In this document: piece after piece, positions 33,224 to 41,740 of the stretch | Numbering within the stretch: position 1 is the first letter of the stretch | How the letters are laid out: the number at the start of each line of letters is the position of its first letter | Origin: Paenibacillus rhizophilus | Lineage (GTDB): Bacteria; Bacillota; Bacilli; Paenibacillales; Paenibacillaceae | Direction of reading: 5' to 3' | Length of the DNA stretch: 64,000 nt | Assembly (NCBI RefSeq): GCF_003854965.1 | Contig: NZ_RQPI01000009.1 | Coordinates: forward strand, 1 to 64,000 | Notes under the pieces: model-generated | Told to the model about the DNA's origin: nothing | The model's database searches: none | What the model saw: only the letters and a program-made list of their open reading frames with translations | Position numbers and translations under genes: made by a program

Positions 33224-34176
33224 TTGCACTGCCGCGTTCTTTCTCCCGTTCGGAGGAAGCGAAGGAAATGCTGCTTCAGGCCGGATTCGAGGTCATCTGG
33301 AATACGGAAGGCCGTCCGCTGAAGGAAGCGGAACTTATCGAAGTAATCAAGGGCGCTGACGCGCTGATTACCGGGATCGACGAGGTTACAGCAAAGGTGC
33401 TGGAAGCCGGCGCTCCGACCTTGAAAGTCGTTGCGAAATACGGCGTCGGCTATGATAATATTGATGTGGAAGCCGCGAACCGTCTGGGCATTCCGGTGAC
33501 CATTACGCCGGGCGCTCCTACCCGTTCGGTAGCCGAGCTGGCGCTCACTTTAATGCTGAGCGTCTCCCGTCACATCCCGCAGATGAATGCGGGAGTAAGA
33601 GACGGGGGCTGGAACCGCATTACCGGCACAGAGCTTGGAGACAAAGTGCTGGGCGTCGTTGGTCTCGGAGCCATCGGAGCCGAAGTTGTGAAGCGCGCAG
33701 TTGCATTTGATATGAAGGTCATTGCATATGATGCCTTTGTCCGTCAGGATATGATCGACAAGTATGGCGTGCAATACGTTACGCTTCAAGAGCTGTATGC
33801 GCAGTCCGATTACATTACCCTGCACGCTCCGGCGCTTCCGGAAACGGTCGGCATGATCAACAAGGAATCTCTGGCTCAAATGAAGAAGTCCGCGATTCTG
33901 ATCAATACGGCCCGCGGAGATCTGGTCGTTGAGCAGGATTTGTACGAAGCTCTGTCTTCGGGACAAATCGCGGGCGCTGGACTGGACACCTTTGTTCAAG
34001 AGCCGCCTGCAACGCTGGACATCGTCGGTCTGCCCAATGTGGTGACTTCGCCGCATGTCGGTTCCAACACGGTAGAGGCCGGTTACCGGATGGCAAAAAT
34101 GGCTGCGGAAGAAGCGATCCGCGCGGTGAACGGAGAAGCGCCTAAATTCCCGGTCAAGGTCCCGGTTAACAAGTAA
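33211..34176 (+). CDS. D-2-hydroxyacid dehydrogenase (2-ketogluconate reductase/KguD-like)
   Basis: 321 residues. NAD(P)-binding VVGLGAIGAEVV near 148-159; catalytic Arg in NTARGD, Glu in QEPP and His in SPHVGS. Members include phosphoglycerate dehydrogenase, glyoxylate reductases and 2-ketogluconate reductases. In this operon the expected reaction is reduction of 2-ketogluconate (or its 6-phosphate, as KguD) to the gluconate form used by the dehydratase. GAGGAGG lies inside the preceding gene, which it overlaps by 13 bp, so they are coupled. PGDH-like length without the ACT domain. Confidence 0.85.
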   Translation: MPKVVALPRSFSRSEEAKEMLLQAGFEVIWNTEGRPLKEAELIEVIKGADALITGIDEVTAKVLEAGAPTLKVVAKYGVGYDNIDVEAANRLGIPVTITPGAPTRSVAELALTLMLSVSRHIPQMNAGVRDGGWNRITGTELGDKVLGVVGLGAIGAEVVKRAVAFDMKVIAYDAFVRQDMIDKYGVQYVTLQELYAQSDYITLHAPALPETVGMINKESLAQMKKSAILINTARGDLVVEQDLYEALSSGQIAGAGLDTFVQEPPATLDIVGLPNVVTSPHVGSNTVEAGYRMAKMAAEEAIRAVNGEAPKFPVKVPVNK

Positions 34177-34234
34177 ACGAAAACTGCCGGCAAACGGAAA
34201 GATCACGTTATTTTTAAACAAAGGGGAACTGGAA

Positions 34235-34900
34235 ATGAAAAAATTGCGTATTGTCAATCAGATACATGAGGGAGGCGTCGTCGCGGTTCTCCGCGGAGAC
34301 TCCCCTGAAGAAGTAGTGGAAATGGCGAAGCAATCGATCGCCGGCGGCATCAAGATTATCGAAGTTACACTGACCGTGCCGTTTGCTCTGAGAGCCATCG
34401 AGAAGCTGGCCGCCGAATACTCTTCGAGCGCGCCTGCCGACTCCGATAAATATGCGGTGATCGGCGCAGGAACCGTGCTTGATCCTGAGACTGCCCGCGC
34501 CGCCATCCTGAGCGGATCGGAATTTGTGGTTGGACCTTCGCTGAATCCGGAAACGGTCAAGCTTTGTAACAGATACCGCGTTCCGATCATGCCGGGCGTC
34601 ATGACGGCGATGGAAATCCAGGAAGCACTCGACCTGGGCGTCGACGTTGTGAAGCTGTTCCCGGGGAATCTGTACTCGCCAGCTATGATCAAGGCGTTCA
34701 AGGGCCCGCTGCCGCAGGCGAATATGATGCCGACCGGCGGCGTTAATTTGGACAACCTGAAGGATTGGATCAAAGCCGGAGCTTTTGCCGTCGGTATTGG
34801 TTCCGACTTGACTACAGATGCCCTGCGCGAGAAGGATTACAGTCTTGTTGCCAAGAAATCGGCTCAGTACATCGAGGCGTTCAAAGCGGCGATTAACTGA
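34235..34900 (+). CDS. eda: 2-keto-3-deoxy-6-phosphogluconate (KDPG) aldolase
   Basis: 221 residues. Class I aldolase with Schiff-base Lys140 in DVVKLFPG, catalytic Glu43 in IEVTLT, phosphate-binding GGVNLDN near 178-184 and IGSDL. It cleaves KDPG to pyruvate and glyceraldehyde-3-phosphate, the last Entner-Doudoroff step. Last gene of the operon, 58 bp after the reductase gene, with AAAGGGGAA before ATG 34235 and a strong terminator 27 bp downstream. It fixes the end product of the operon as KDPG and so supports the whole pathway reading. Confidence 0.92.
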   Translation: MKKLRIVNQIHEGGVVAVLRGDSPEEVVEMAKQSIAGGIKIIEVTLTVPFALRAIEKLAAEYSSSAPADSDKYAVIGAGTVLDPETARAAILSGSEFVVGPSLNPETVKLCNRYRVPIMPGVMTAMEIQEALDLGVDVVKLFPGNLYSPAMIKAFKGPLPQANMMPTGGVNLDNLKDWIKAGAFAVGIGSDLTTDALREKDYSLVAKKSAQYIEAFKAAIN

Positions 34901-34927
34901 ATTTAAAGCGACAGACAATGAAATAAG

Positions 34928-34973
34928 GCTGACCCATCGTTCACGTGAGTTGACGATGGGTCAGCTTTTTTTT
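34928..34973 (+). terminator. Intrinsic terminator of the sugar-acid operon
   Basis: GCTGACCCATCGT (34928-34940) pairs perfectly with ACGATGGGTCAGC (34953-34965), followed by T8. Confidence 0.92.
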
Positions 34974-35000
34974 GAAATATAAGTAAGAAAGCTTCGGATA

Positions 35001-35792
35001 TCAGAGTGATTTTCCTATATTAGGAAGCTCCTCACGGTATTTGAACGTTCTTTTTTCCACCGCCGCCAATGAATAATTGATAGCGAGTCCGAGCAGGGCT
35101 AACACAATAACGATGGCGAACGTTTCCGGAGGTTTGACATTGGCCTGAAAGAAATAGAGCGCATAGCCAAGCCCTGTATTGGCCCCCAGCATTTCGGCGG
35201 CGATCAGTACCAAAACCGAGGTGGTAGCACTTAACCTGATCCCTGTAAAAATGGAGGGCAGCGCTCCCGGTAAAATCACCTTCGTAAACAATGACAATTT
35301 GGAAATTCCCATCGATCGTGCCGCTTTAATCAAATTAAGGTCTGCCGATTTCACTCCCGCTATAGTGTTAAGCAGTACTGCCCATAAAACCGCCCAGAAG
35401 ATGACGGCTACTCTGGAAGTCTCACCAATGCCGAAAAAAAGAATAAATATCGGCAGCAGCGCCAACACGGAAAGGTTGCGGAAAGTTTGGAGCAGCGGGT
35501 CGATGAATCGTTCGAACCCTCTGTACCAGCCGATGAGAAGCCCAAGCGGAATCGAGAATGCAAGCCCCAGAATAAACCCGGTCAGCGATCTGCGCAGACT
35601 GATAAGCAAGTTCTCCACAAGCTCTCCGGATACGGTAAGCTGCCATAGTGTAACGATGACTTTAGAGAATGGAGGGAAAAATACGGTATTGACCAAGTGC
35701 AGCCGCGCGATAATTTCCCAAAGCGCCAAAAACAGAATAATAGACAGCAGCTTATATACCGAGTTCCAGATTGATCTTAATACTTTAACCAC
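35001..35792 (-). CDS. ABC transporter permease (SsuC/TauC-like), no ATPase nearby
   Basis: 263 residues, six membrane segments, coupling loop AARSMGISKLSLFTKVILPG with Ala in place of the usual Glu. NitT/TauT class. It begins with a GTG at 35792 after GGTGGTGAT. Second gene after a binding protein on the same strand (82-bp gap); the operon stops at the convergent eda terminator, so no ATPase is encoded. It must borrow an ATPase, for example one encoded elsewhere. Substrate unknown. Confidence 0.85.
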   Translation of the reverse strand: MVKVLRSIWNSVYKLLSIILFLALWEIIARLHLVNTVFFPPFSKVIVTLWQLTVSGELVENLLISLRRSLTGFILGLAFSIPLGLLIGWYRGFERFIDPLLQTFRNLSVLALLPIFILFFGIGETSRVAVIFWAVLWAVLLNTIAGVKSADLNLIKAARSMGISKLSLFTKVILPGALPSIFTGIRLSATTSVLVLIAAEMLGANTGLGYALYFFQANVKPPETFAIVIVLALLGLAINYSLAAVEKRTFKYREELPNIGKSL

Positions 35793-35874
35793 TGCAAAAT
35801 CACCACCATTGTAATGTTATGGTATAAACGGCTTAACCTTGTACGGCTACAAGTTGCATGCTAGATGCTACATG

Positions 35875-36945
35875 CTATTGGGGCGCATACTCATTAGTAA
35901 AAATGTCGGCAGGCTGAATATCGCCCTTCTTCCACAAGCCGATTTGTTCGGAAATATCGAACCACTGTTTGATATAGTCCTGGTTAATATCTTTGTCTTC
36001 ATCGTACCAGAACACGCTCAGATCTTCCGGCTCCAGCTTCAACTGCTTGGCGACGATCTGCTTCGCCTCTTCCTGATGCGAGTTTACCCATGGCCGCACC
36101 TTGGCGAGCGCTTTTGTAAAGCCTTTTACCACATCGGGGTGCTGCTTGATAAAATCTTCGCTGAACCCGCGAACGGAAAGTCCGGCCCCGGGAGAATGCA
36201 AAATGTCCCAGCTTGTCGCGATCTGGCGGATTCCTTTCTGCTTAAGCGCTATGCCGGCAAAGGGAGGATGCGAAGTCGTCACATCAACCAGCCCTTGTTC
36301 CAGGGATTGCTCCTGCTGCCCGGGTGCCGGCAGAGTTGTCCAGTTCACATCCTCAGATAAATGCTGCTGGCTCAAATAGTATTTCAAGTAACCGTCCGTG
36401 CAGGGCCCTACGTTTGAAATGGCAACTTTCTTTCCAACGATGTCGTTTAGCGAGCGAATCGGACTGCTGTCTTGAACCAGGTATCTTACGTGGGGGAAAT
36501 CCTTGTTGTCCACCATTCCCGGAGCCACAGCCAACATCTTGAGGCCGGCCAGACGGGCCTGGGCTACATTCGGTGGATGTCCGCTGATAAATGCGTCATT
36601 TATCCCCTGGGCGATCAACTGATATTCCGTTACGCCTTTACCGAGCACTCCCGTATATTCGATCTTGATGCCCTCTTCCTTGAAATAACCGAGTTCATCG
36701 GCGATCGTGATTTCATTGAACCCGGTCTGGGTCGCCACCCGAATCGGAAAAAGGCCGTCGCTATCCGCTTTGGAGCTTGCGCCGGAGTTGTCGCTTCCGC
36801 AGCCTGCAGAAAAAATGAGCAGCACGGTAATGAGCAATGCAAAAGCTAAACGTCTTCTCACTGGATTTAACCTCGGGCGTATCATTTTTGATACGGTTCC
36901 TCCTTTTCCGTTGATGGCAATTTGCTTCGGTTTCTTCTCTAACAT
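35875..36945 (-). CDS. NitT/TauT-type ABC substrate-binding lipoprotein
   Basis: 356 residues from the ATG at 36945, which has AGGAG eight bases upstream. The lipoprotein signal (RRRLAFALLITVLLIFSAGC) begins only at about residue 29, so an internal ATG (36885) after a GGAGG with 13-base spacing may be the true start. The domain begins RVATQTGFNEITIADELGYF, of the SsuA/NMT1 family (aliphatic sulfonates, nitrate, taurine, thiamine precursors); the ligand is not readable from sequence. The gene sits behind a 230-nt leader and is followed by the permease gene without an ATPase. Confidence 0.83.
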   Translation of the reverse strand: MLEKKPKQIAINGKGGTVSKMIRPRLNPVRRRLAFALLITVLLIFSAGCGSDNSGASSKADSDGLFPIRVATQTGFNEITIADELGYFKEEGIKIEYTGVLGKGVTEYQLIAQGINDAFISGHPPNVAQARLAGLKMLAVAPGMVDNKDFPHVRYLVQDSSPIRSLNDIVGKKVAISNVGPCTDGYLKYYLSQQHLSEDVNWTTLPAPGQQEQSLEQGLVDVTTSHPPFAGIALKQKGIRQIATSWDILHSPGAGLSVRGFSEDFIKQHPDVVKGFTKALAKVRPWVNSHQEEAKQIVAKQLKLEPEDLSVFWYDEDKDINQDYIKQWFDISEQIGLWKKGDIQPADIFTNEYAPQ

Positions 36946-37387
36946 TTAATCAACTCCTATTAATGTTTTTTATTCAATTATTTTACAGTCGTAAGCTGCA
37001 AAATATTGAGCGCTGTAACCCTTTTGAAAAACAAAGGCTCTTATGCTGCGTAAACGACACAAAAGGCCAAACTCAAGTCACCTTTATAAAAAAGGGACCA
37101 AGCTTAGCCTCCAGAGAACCAGTCGGTTGCAAACTATTAAATTGATTAAACCTAGTTATCAGATGTAAATTAATAGGTTACCTTTTTATAATATAATTTA
37201 AGTTTGCTTGTCAACCATATTTTGTACAATCTAGAAAAAAAGAGAGACATAAGGGATTTCTGTCGATTGCTGGAGATCGAATTTGCATATCTGAATGGGG
37301 AGATTTCCTTAAGGGTATTCTCTGCGGCAATCATGTATAATAGGGCTATTGAAATCATTGGAAAGATGAGGAGCGCTTAAGGCCGTT
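36946..37387 (-). other. Long leader of the binding-protein operon, unexplained structured sequence
   Basis: On the minus strand TTGACA (37209-37214) is followed by TATAAA (37185-37190), a likely promoter, leaving about 235 nt of untranslated leader. Inverted repeats occur: GTAACC/GGTTAC (37176-37181 with 37015-37020) enclose about 165 nt, and CCTTTTG/CAAAAGG nest inside near 37060 and 37022. I find no SAM, TPP, T-box, cobalamin or guanidine signature and no ORF. The rest (37215-37387) is AT-rich and holds the upstream region of the next plus-strand gene. Confidence 0.4.
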
Positions 37388-38011
37388 ATGTATGTATCGG
37401 ATGTCATTTCCTTACTCACTGAGGAGAATCTGCGGAACATGCTGGAGCGTTACCGGTCTCTCGGTCCTTTTCCGGGGATCACGCTAACCTTTATAAAATC
37501 CTTTGTTCCGCCGCTGCCAACCCTGCTTATCGTTGGCCTGAATGCGGCTGTATACGGCCTGTGGTTAGGCTTTTTGTACTCCTGGATTGGGCTTGTTGCC
37601 GGCTGTCTGGTGACTTTTCTGATCATCCGCAAAATCGCCTCCCAGCGCTTCTTGCGCAAATGGGCGCAGCGGCCGAAGGTGGCCAGAGCGATGGAGTGGG
37701 TCCGGCGCAGCGGTTTCAGCTATGTATTTCTGCTGAGCCTGTTCCCGGTCGGACCGTTTGTCGTCATCAATCTGGCCGCCGGGCTTGCCGGAATGCGGCT
37801 GCGCTCCTACCTGCTGGCTCTGGCGGCAGGCAAGGCGGTCATGGTATTTGCCGTATCGTATATCGGCAGTGATGCCGGACGGTTTATTAGAAATCCAGCG
37901 GAAGTTCTCTATGTGCTGCTGTTCGTTCTGCTGTCGTTGTGGGGAGTCAAGTCGATCGAGACTTATTTCTCAAGACCTTCACGCAGCGGCGGGGATGGCG
38001 GGGGCTCATAA
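37388..38011 (+). CDS. TVP38/TMEM64 (VTT domain) membrane protein
   Basis: 207 residues, five to six hydrophobic segments. The VTT/SNARE-associated domain is seen in FIKSFVPPLPTLLIVGLNAAVYG-like sequence, GLVAGCLVTFLI, and the basic-residue-flanked LLSLFPVGPFVVINLAAGLAG. Family proteins (YdjX/YdjZ, DedA relatives) are linked to lipid scrambling or envelope homeostasis; no substrate is known here. A TATAAT box (37337-37342) lies 46 bp upstream. The RBS AAGG is close to the ATG; the better GAGGAG is 16 bases away. It precedes the aldo/keto reductase gene by 36 bp. Confidence 0.85.
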   Translation: MYVSDVISLLTEENLRNMLERYRSLGPFPGITLTFIKSFVPPLPTLLIVGLNAAVYGLWLGFLYSWIGLVAGCLVTFLIIRKIASQRFLRKWAQRPKVARAMEWVRRSGFSYVFLLSLFPVGPFVVINLAAGLAGMRLRSYLLALAAGKAVMVFAVSYIGSDAGRFIRNPAEVLYVLLFVLLSLWGVKSIETYFSRPSRSGGDGGGS

Positions 38012-38047
38012 GCTCAAATACCTTTTAAGAAAAGAGGAATGTGACGC

Positions 38048-38956
38048 ATGAAATACCGCAAGCTAGGAAGCACAGGGCTTAATGTATCGGTTATCGGAGT
38101 GGGCACTTGGCAGTTCGGAGGCGAATGGGGCAAGGATTTCTCGCAGGATGAAGTGGACGAGATGCTGGACAAAGCCGGAGAACTTGGCATTAATCTGATC
38201 GATACGGCCGAATGCTACGGAGATCATCTCTCGGAGAAATTTATCGGCAGCTACCTTAGCCGCCGCAAGCGCGAGGACTGGATTGTCGCAACCAAGTTCG
38301 GCCACCATTTCAGCGGCCATCTCAAGCGGGAACAGCTGTGGAGTGCGGACGATGTCCTGAAGCAGCTGGACGATTCCCTGCGTTCGCTTCGGACGGAGTA
38401 TATTGATTTGTACCAGTTCCATTCCGGCACCAACGCCGAATTCGACAACGACAAGCTGTGGAATATGCTGGACGCGCAGAAGCGGGCCGGCAAAATCCGC
38501 CACCTGGGCGTTTCCATCAGTACCGCAAATGATGGCGTGCATCAGACGACGTCCGCCCCGGAGGTTGGCGCCGAGGCGATTCAGGTCGTCTATAACCGGC
38601 TGGACCGGAAGCCGGAAGAGCAGCTGTTCCCGCTGTGCAAGGAGCACAACCTTGGTGTACTGGCCCGGGTTCCGCTGGCGAGCGGTTACTTAAGCGGCAA
38701 GTACAAAGCGGACGCGGTGTTCCAGGCCGGCGACGTGCGGGCGAATCATGATGCGAAGAAGCGTGAAGAGCAGCTGCGGCTCGTCGCCGAAATCGCTGCC
38801 AACGAAGTGCCGGAAGGCTTGAACATGGCGCAGTGGGCGCTGGGCTGGTGCCTGCAGCATCCCGCGGTGACCAGCGTTATCCCGGGCTGCAAGAATGTGC
38901 AGCAGGTTGTCTCGAACGCTCAGGCCGCGGATCTCGATATGGTGGCGGAGGGGTAG
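38048..38956 (+). CDS. Aldo/keto reductase
   Basis: 302 residues. The (beta/alpha)8 AKR fold shows catalytic Asp/Tyr in LIDTAECYG (residues 50-58), Lys in IVATKFG, His-equivalent in LYQFHSG and the NADPH-binding tail ALGWCLQHPAVTSVIPGC. It is of the YghZ/IolS-like group and should reduce aldehydes or ketones with NADPH. RBS GAGGAA before ATG 38048. Possibly co-transcribed with the VTT gene. Substrate unknown. Confidence 0.88.
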   Translation: MKYRKLGSTGLNVSVIGVGTWQFGGEWGKDFSQDEVDEMLDKAGELGINLIDTAECYGDHLSEKFIGSYLSRRKREDWIVATKFGHHFSGHLKREQLWSADDVLKQLDDSLRSLRTEYIDLYQFHSGTNAEFDNDKLWNMLDAQKRAGKIRHLGVSISTANDGVHQTTSAPEVGAEAIQVVYNRLDRKPEEQLFPLCKEHNLGVLARVPLASGYLSGKYKADAVFQAGDVRANHDAKKREEQLRLVAEIAANEVPEGLNMAQWALGWCLQHPAVTSVIPGCKNVQQVVSNAQAADLDMVAEG

Positions 38957-39015
38957 CATAGGGCGGCGCCGGAGCTTAAGTAAAGGAGCGGGCTTGTACG
39001 GATCGGACCAGGGGC

Positions 39016-39070
39016 CGGACCGAAGCGAAACGGACCGAACAGGAGCGAAAAGGACCGAACAGGAGCTGAA
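39016..39070. repeat. Short tandem repeat, about 20-bp unit
   Basis: The unit GGACCGAACAGGAGCGAAAA (39032-39051) is followed by GGACCGAACAGGAGCTGAAC (39052-39071), and a shorter GGACCGAAGCGAAAC copy precedes it. It lies between the reductase gene and the next hairpin block, with no coding potential. Confidence 0.6.
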
Positions 39071-39072
39071 CG

Positions 39073-39265
39073 GATAAAGCGGAAATTATCCGCCTTATTC
39101 CGCTTGCAAGAGGTCTTTGCCAGATTTGAACGGGAAAAGCTCCCTCTAAATTCCGCGTTTTAGCCGGAATGGATGGAGAATCGGCAAATAAGCCGGAGTT
39201 TTTCCCGTTCAGCGAATGAGAGTGCGCTGTGATTTGAGAACAAGCGGGAGAATTTCCCGTTCATG
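39073..39265. repeat. Imperfect inverted repeats, possible dispersed intergenic element
   Basis: GAACGGGAAAAGCTCC (39128-39143) and GGAGTTTTTCCCGTTC (39195-39210) are inverted repeats with one mismatch. Further copies of the CCCGTTC end occur at 39256-39262, and GCGGA/TCCGC pairs at 39078-39103. This looks like a repetitive intergenic unit of the kind common in Paenibacillus. No ORF. Confidence 0.5.
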
Positions 39266-39322
39266 GAGGGGCTTGCTTGAGATTCCGGGCAAGCCTTCCT
39301 TTCAAGAATAGAGGCAGGAGAC

Positions 39323-39363
39323 GAGCCGCAGAGATGGAGCGAATACACCATCCTCTGCGGCTC
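39323..39363. terminator. Hairpin between reductase and aminotransferase genes
   Basis: GAGCCGCAGA (39323-39332) pairs with TCTGCGGCTC (39354-39363), extended by ATG/CAT. A second GC-rich hairpin (GGCCTGGC/GCCAGGCC, 39505-39525) overlaps the stop of the minus-strand gene. Neither has a clean T-run, so the real end signal is uncertain. Confidence 0.45.
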
Positions 39364-39525
39364 GTTTGCTTCGGGTCGTCCGTAGAAGCCCTGGCGCCTG
39401 AGGGCAGCGGCAGCGCCGGGCGTCGAGGGCGGGCCTCCGCTTCCGGCAACCGGGTGCAGCTGCATCCGGCCGGGTCCGCCTACGTCAGGCGCAACTATCC
39501 GTCCGGGCCTGGCTTCCCGCCAGGC

Positions 39526-41028
39526 CTACAGGGCGAACAGCTGCTCCATATCCGGTTCATCCTCGCTTTCCGAGCGGTGGCACCAGCAGTTCGTCGCTGG
39601 GTTGTAGCGGTAGTCGGCCTGCCAGACCTCCCGTTGGCTTACGATCGCCTTCAGGGCCAGGAGGATGAAGGCGACATCGCCGGAGGTCATAACCGGATGC
39701 AGCGACAGGCGGACCCAGCCCGGCCGAAGGGATTGATCACCGGCGCGGATGGCTGTGCCCATCAGAGCGGAGGCTTCCCTGTCGATCGATAGCAGGTAGT
39801 GGCCGTAAGGGCCGGCGCAGGAGCAGCCGCCGCGCGCCTGAATGCCGAAGCGGTCGTTCAGCAGCCTCACGACGAGGTTGTAGTGCATATCCCGGACCGT
39901 AAAGGAGACGATGCCGAGGCGGCGGCGGACGCTGCCCTCGAGCACCGTTATATCCGGGATCGCCTGAAGTCCGTCCAGCAGCTGGAGGCACAGCTCGCGT
40001 TCATGGCGCAAAATGCGTTCTGTCGTCATTCTCTCCTTCAGCCGGAGGCATAACGCGGTCCGGATCGTCTGAAGAAAGCCGGGGGTTCCGCCGTCTTCCC
40101 GGGCCTCGATTCCCCGGAAGTAGCTCGGGCCCTCCCACGGGCTTACCCAGGAAACCGTGCCGCCGCCCGGTTCGTCGGGACGCCGGTTGCCGTAGAGCTC
40201 CGCAGCAAATACCAGAACGCCGCCTGTGCCCGGCCCGCCGAGAAATTTATGCGGCGAGAAGAAAATGGCGTCCAGCCTCTCCAGCGGGGACGGCGGATGC
40301 ATGTCGATGTCCGTATAAGGGGCGCTGGCTGCGAAATCGACGAAGCACAAGCCGCTATGGCGGTGCATGACGGCTGCCAGCTGTCTGTACGGCGTTTCGA
40401 TGCCGGTCACATTCGAGCAGGCGGTGAACGAGCCGATCTTCAGCCTGCGGTCCCGGTAAAGCTTCAGAATAGCTTCGAGCCTGCGCGGATCGACGTTTCC
40501 GTCCGGTCCCGGGGGGATAACGACGAGCTCGCCGATGCTTTCCTGCCACGGAAGAAGGTTGGAGTGATGCTCCATATGGGTGACGAAGATGACCGGCCGT
40601 TCCTCCTGCGGCACCACCGACCGTTCCGCCATCCATTCGGGGAGACGGAGTCCGAGCAGGCGCTGAAGTTTATTCACAGCCGCCGTCGTGCCGTTTCCGC
40701 AGGTCAGTAGAATGTCGCGCGGGCCGGCGTTCACGTGGCGCTTGATGAGGCGCCTGGCTTCTTCATAAGCCCGGGTCATTGTCATCCCCGTGGCGTTTGC
40801 CTCGGTATGCGGATTGCCGATCAGGGGACCGAACTGCTCCTGCATTCTGCGCTCGATCGGTTCGTACAGGCGGCCGCTGGCGGTCCAATCGGCGTACAGC
40901 AGCGTTTTTTTGCCGTATGGGGTCGTTATCGTATGTCTCAGTCCGATTGTTTGTTCGCGAAATGGGCCAAAATACGCCTCCAAAGAATCAGCCGCTTCCG
41001 CGGAAGAGGCGAGGGTGGATCTAAGCAC
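39526..41028 (-). CDS. Class V aminotransferase, cysteine desulfurase-like
   Basis: 500 residues from a GTG at 41028, supported by TGGAGGG seven bases upstream. A longer frame reaching 41205 would overlap the upstream gene and has no RBS. PLP enzyme of the NifS/CsdA class: cofactor-anchoring EHHSNLLPW, SNVTGI, Asp in FVDFAASAP, Schiff-base Lys in FFSPHKFLGGPGTGG, and a mobile-loop Cys in ARGGCSCAGPYG. It is longer than typical desulfurases and ends in a Cys/Glu-rich tail. A DsrE-like gene lies directly upstream on the same strand (142 bp), suggesting sulfur transfer. Specific activity is not proven. Confidence 0.8.
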   Translation of the reverse strand: MLRSTLASSAEAADSLEAYFGPFREQTIGLRHTITTPYGKKTLLYADWTASGRLYEPIERRMQEQFGPLIGNPHTEANATGMTMTRAYEEARRLIKRHVNAGPRDILLTCGNGTTAAVNKLQRLLGLRLPEWMAERSVVPQEERPVIFVTHMEHHSNLLPWQESIGELVVIPPGPDGNVDPRRLEAILKLYRDRRLKIGSFTACSNVTGIETPYRQLAAVMHRHSGLCFVDFAASAPYTDIDMHPPSPLERLDAIFFSPHKFLGGPGTGGVLVFAAELYGNRRPDEPGGGTVSWVSPWEGPSYFRGIEAREDGGTPGFLQTIRTALCLRLKERMTTERILRHERELCLQLLDGLQAIPDITVLEGSVRRRLGIVSFTVRDMHYNLVVRLLNDRFGIQARGGCSCAGPYGHYLLSIDREASALMGTAIRAGDQSLRPGWVRLSLHPVMTSGDVAFILLALKAIVSQREVWQADYRYNPATNCWCHRSESEDEPDMEQLFAL

Positions 41029-41170
41029 GGGCAGTCCCTCCAGACGGGTATTGTCTTTGGCCTTAGTATATGCCCGCGCCCAAAATAGGTTAATGCCCAG
41101 CAAGGACAGCCGTCGGCTTGCCGGGCGAAACCAAGTATGTACCAAGACGGCCGGGAGGCCGCCCTGCTTC

Positions 41171-41647
41171 CTAAATAAAGAGCTGCAGGTCGCTTTCCAG
41201 CGCATCCTTTAAATAAGAGGCGGCGTCGATAATCTCCACTTCCGGCAGCAGTTCCTCGGGCTTGAAGCCCATAATTTCCACGGACAGCTTGCAGGCGTAG
41301 AATTTGATGTTCTTTTTGCGCGCACCCTTTAGAAAATGAATCAGCTTCGGCGCCCCTTGGTCCTCGATCATTTCCTCCAGCATCATCCGGCCAAGCCCGC
41401 TGAAATTCATGCGCGACAGCGGAAGCTGCTCCGGCCCTTTCGGGGTTACAACATCCATAAGCTTTTCATAGATCGTTTTGTCTTCCAGCGTCATTTTTTC
41501 GGGATCACGGACCAGGAACAATCCCCAGAATGAGAAGAACATCGTGACATCCACCTCGATATCGCGCGCGCTGTTAGCCAGAATCAGACCGGCCATCGCC
41601 TTGTCATATTCACCGCTGAACATCAGCAGATTCATTTTTTTGCTCAC
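41171..41647 (-). CDS. DsrE/DsrF-like family protein
   Basis: 158 residues from GTG 41647, the start that puts GGAGG 11 bases upstream; GTG 41659 abuts the site. The fold starts MNLLMFSGEYDKAMAGLILANSA and carries FFSFWGLFLVRD and the single Cys in KFYACKLSVEIMGF, typical of DsrE-like/peroxiredoxin-family sulfur carrier proteins in Bacillales. It may receive persulfide sulfur, perhaps from the class V aminotransferase encoded downstream. Regulation not visible. The long loop near 75-95 is a usual feature of this subgroup. Confidence 0.82.
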   Translation of the reverse strand: MSKKMNLLMFSGEYDKAMAGLILANSARDIEVDVTMFFSFWGLFLVRDPEKMTLEDKTIYEKLMDVVTPKGPEQLPLSRMNFSGLGRMMLEEMIEDQGAPKLIHFLKGARKKNIKFYACKLSVEIMGFKPEELLPEVEIIDAASYLKDALESDLQLFI

Positions 41648-41740
41648 TGCCTTGGCCACCTCCGTATGGGAATGACCTTAGTATGGGCCGGCAGGGCGAG
41701 GGTATCCATTTTTCACAATTTCACCAAGAAATGTGCAGCA

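Noticed and set aside
36946..37190. TPP or other known riboswitch in the ABC leader
   Set aside because: Conserved core elements of TPP, SAM, cobalamin, guanidine and T-box RNAs were sought by eye and not found.
41029..41205. 59-codon N-terminal extension of the class V aminotransferase
   Set aside because: Overlaps the upstream DsrE-like gene and has no RBS; GTG 41028 has TGGAGGG.
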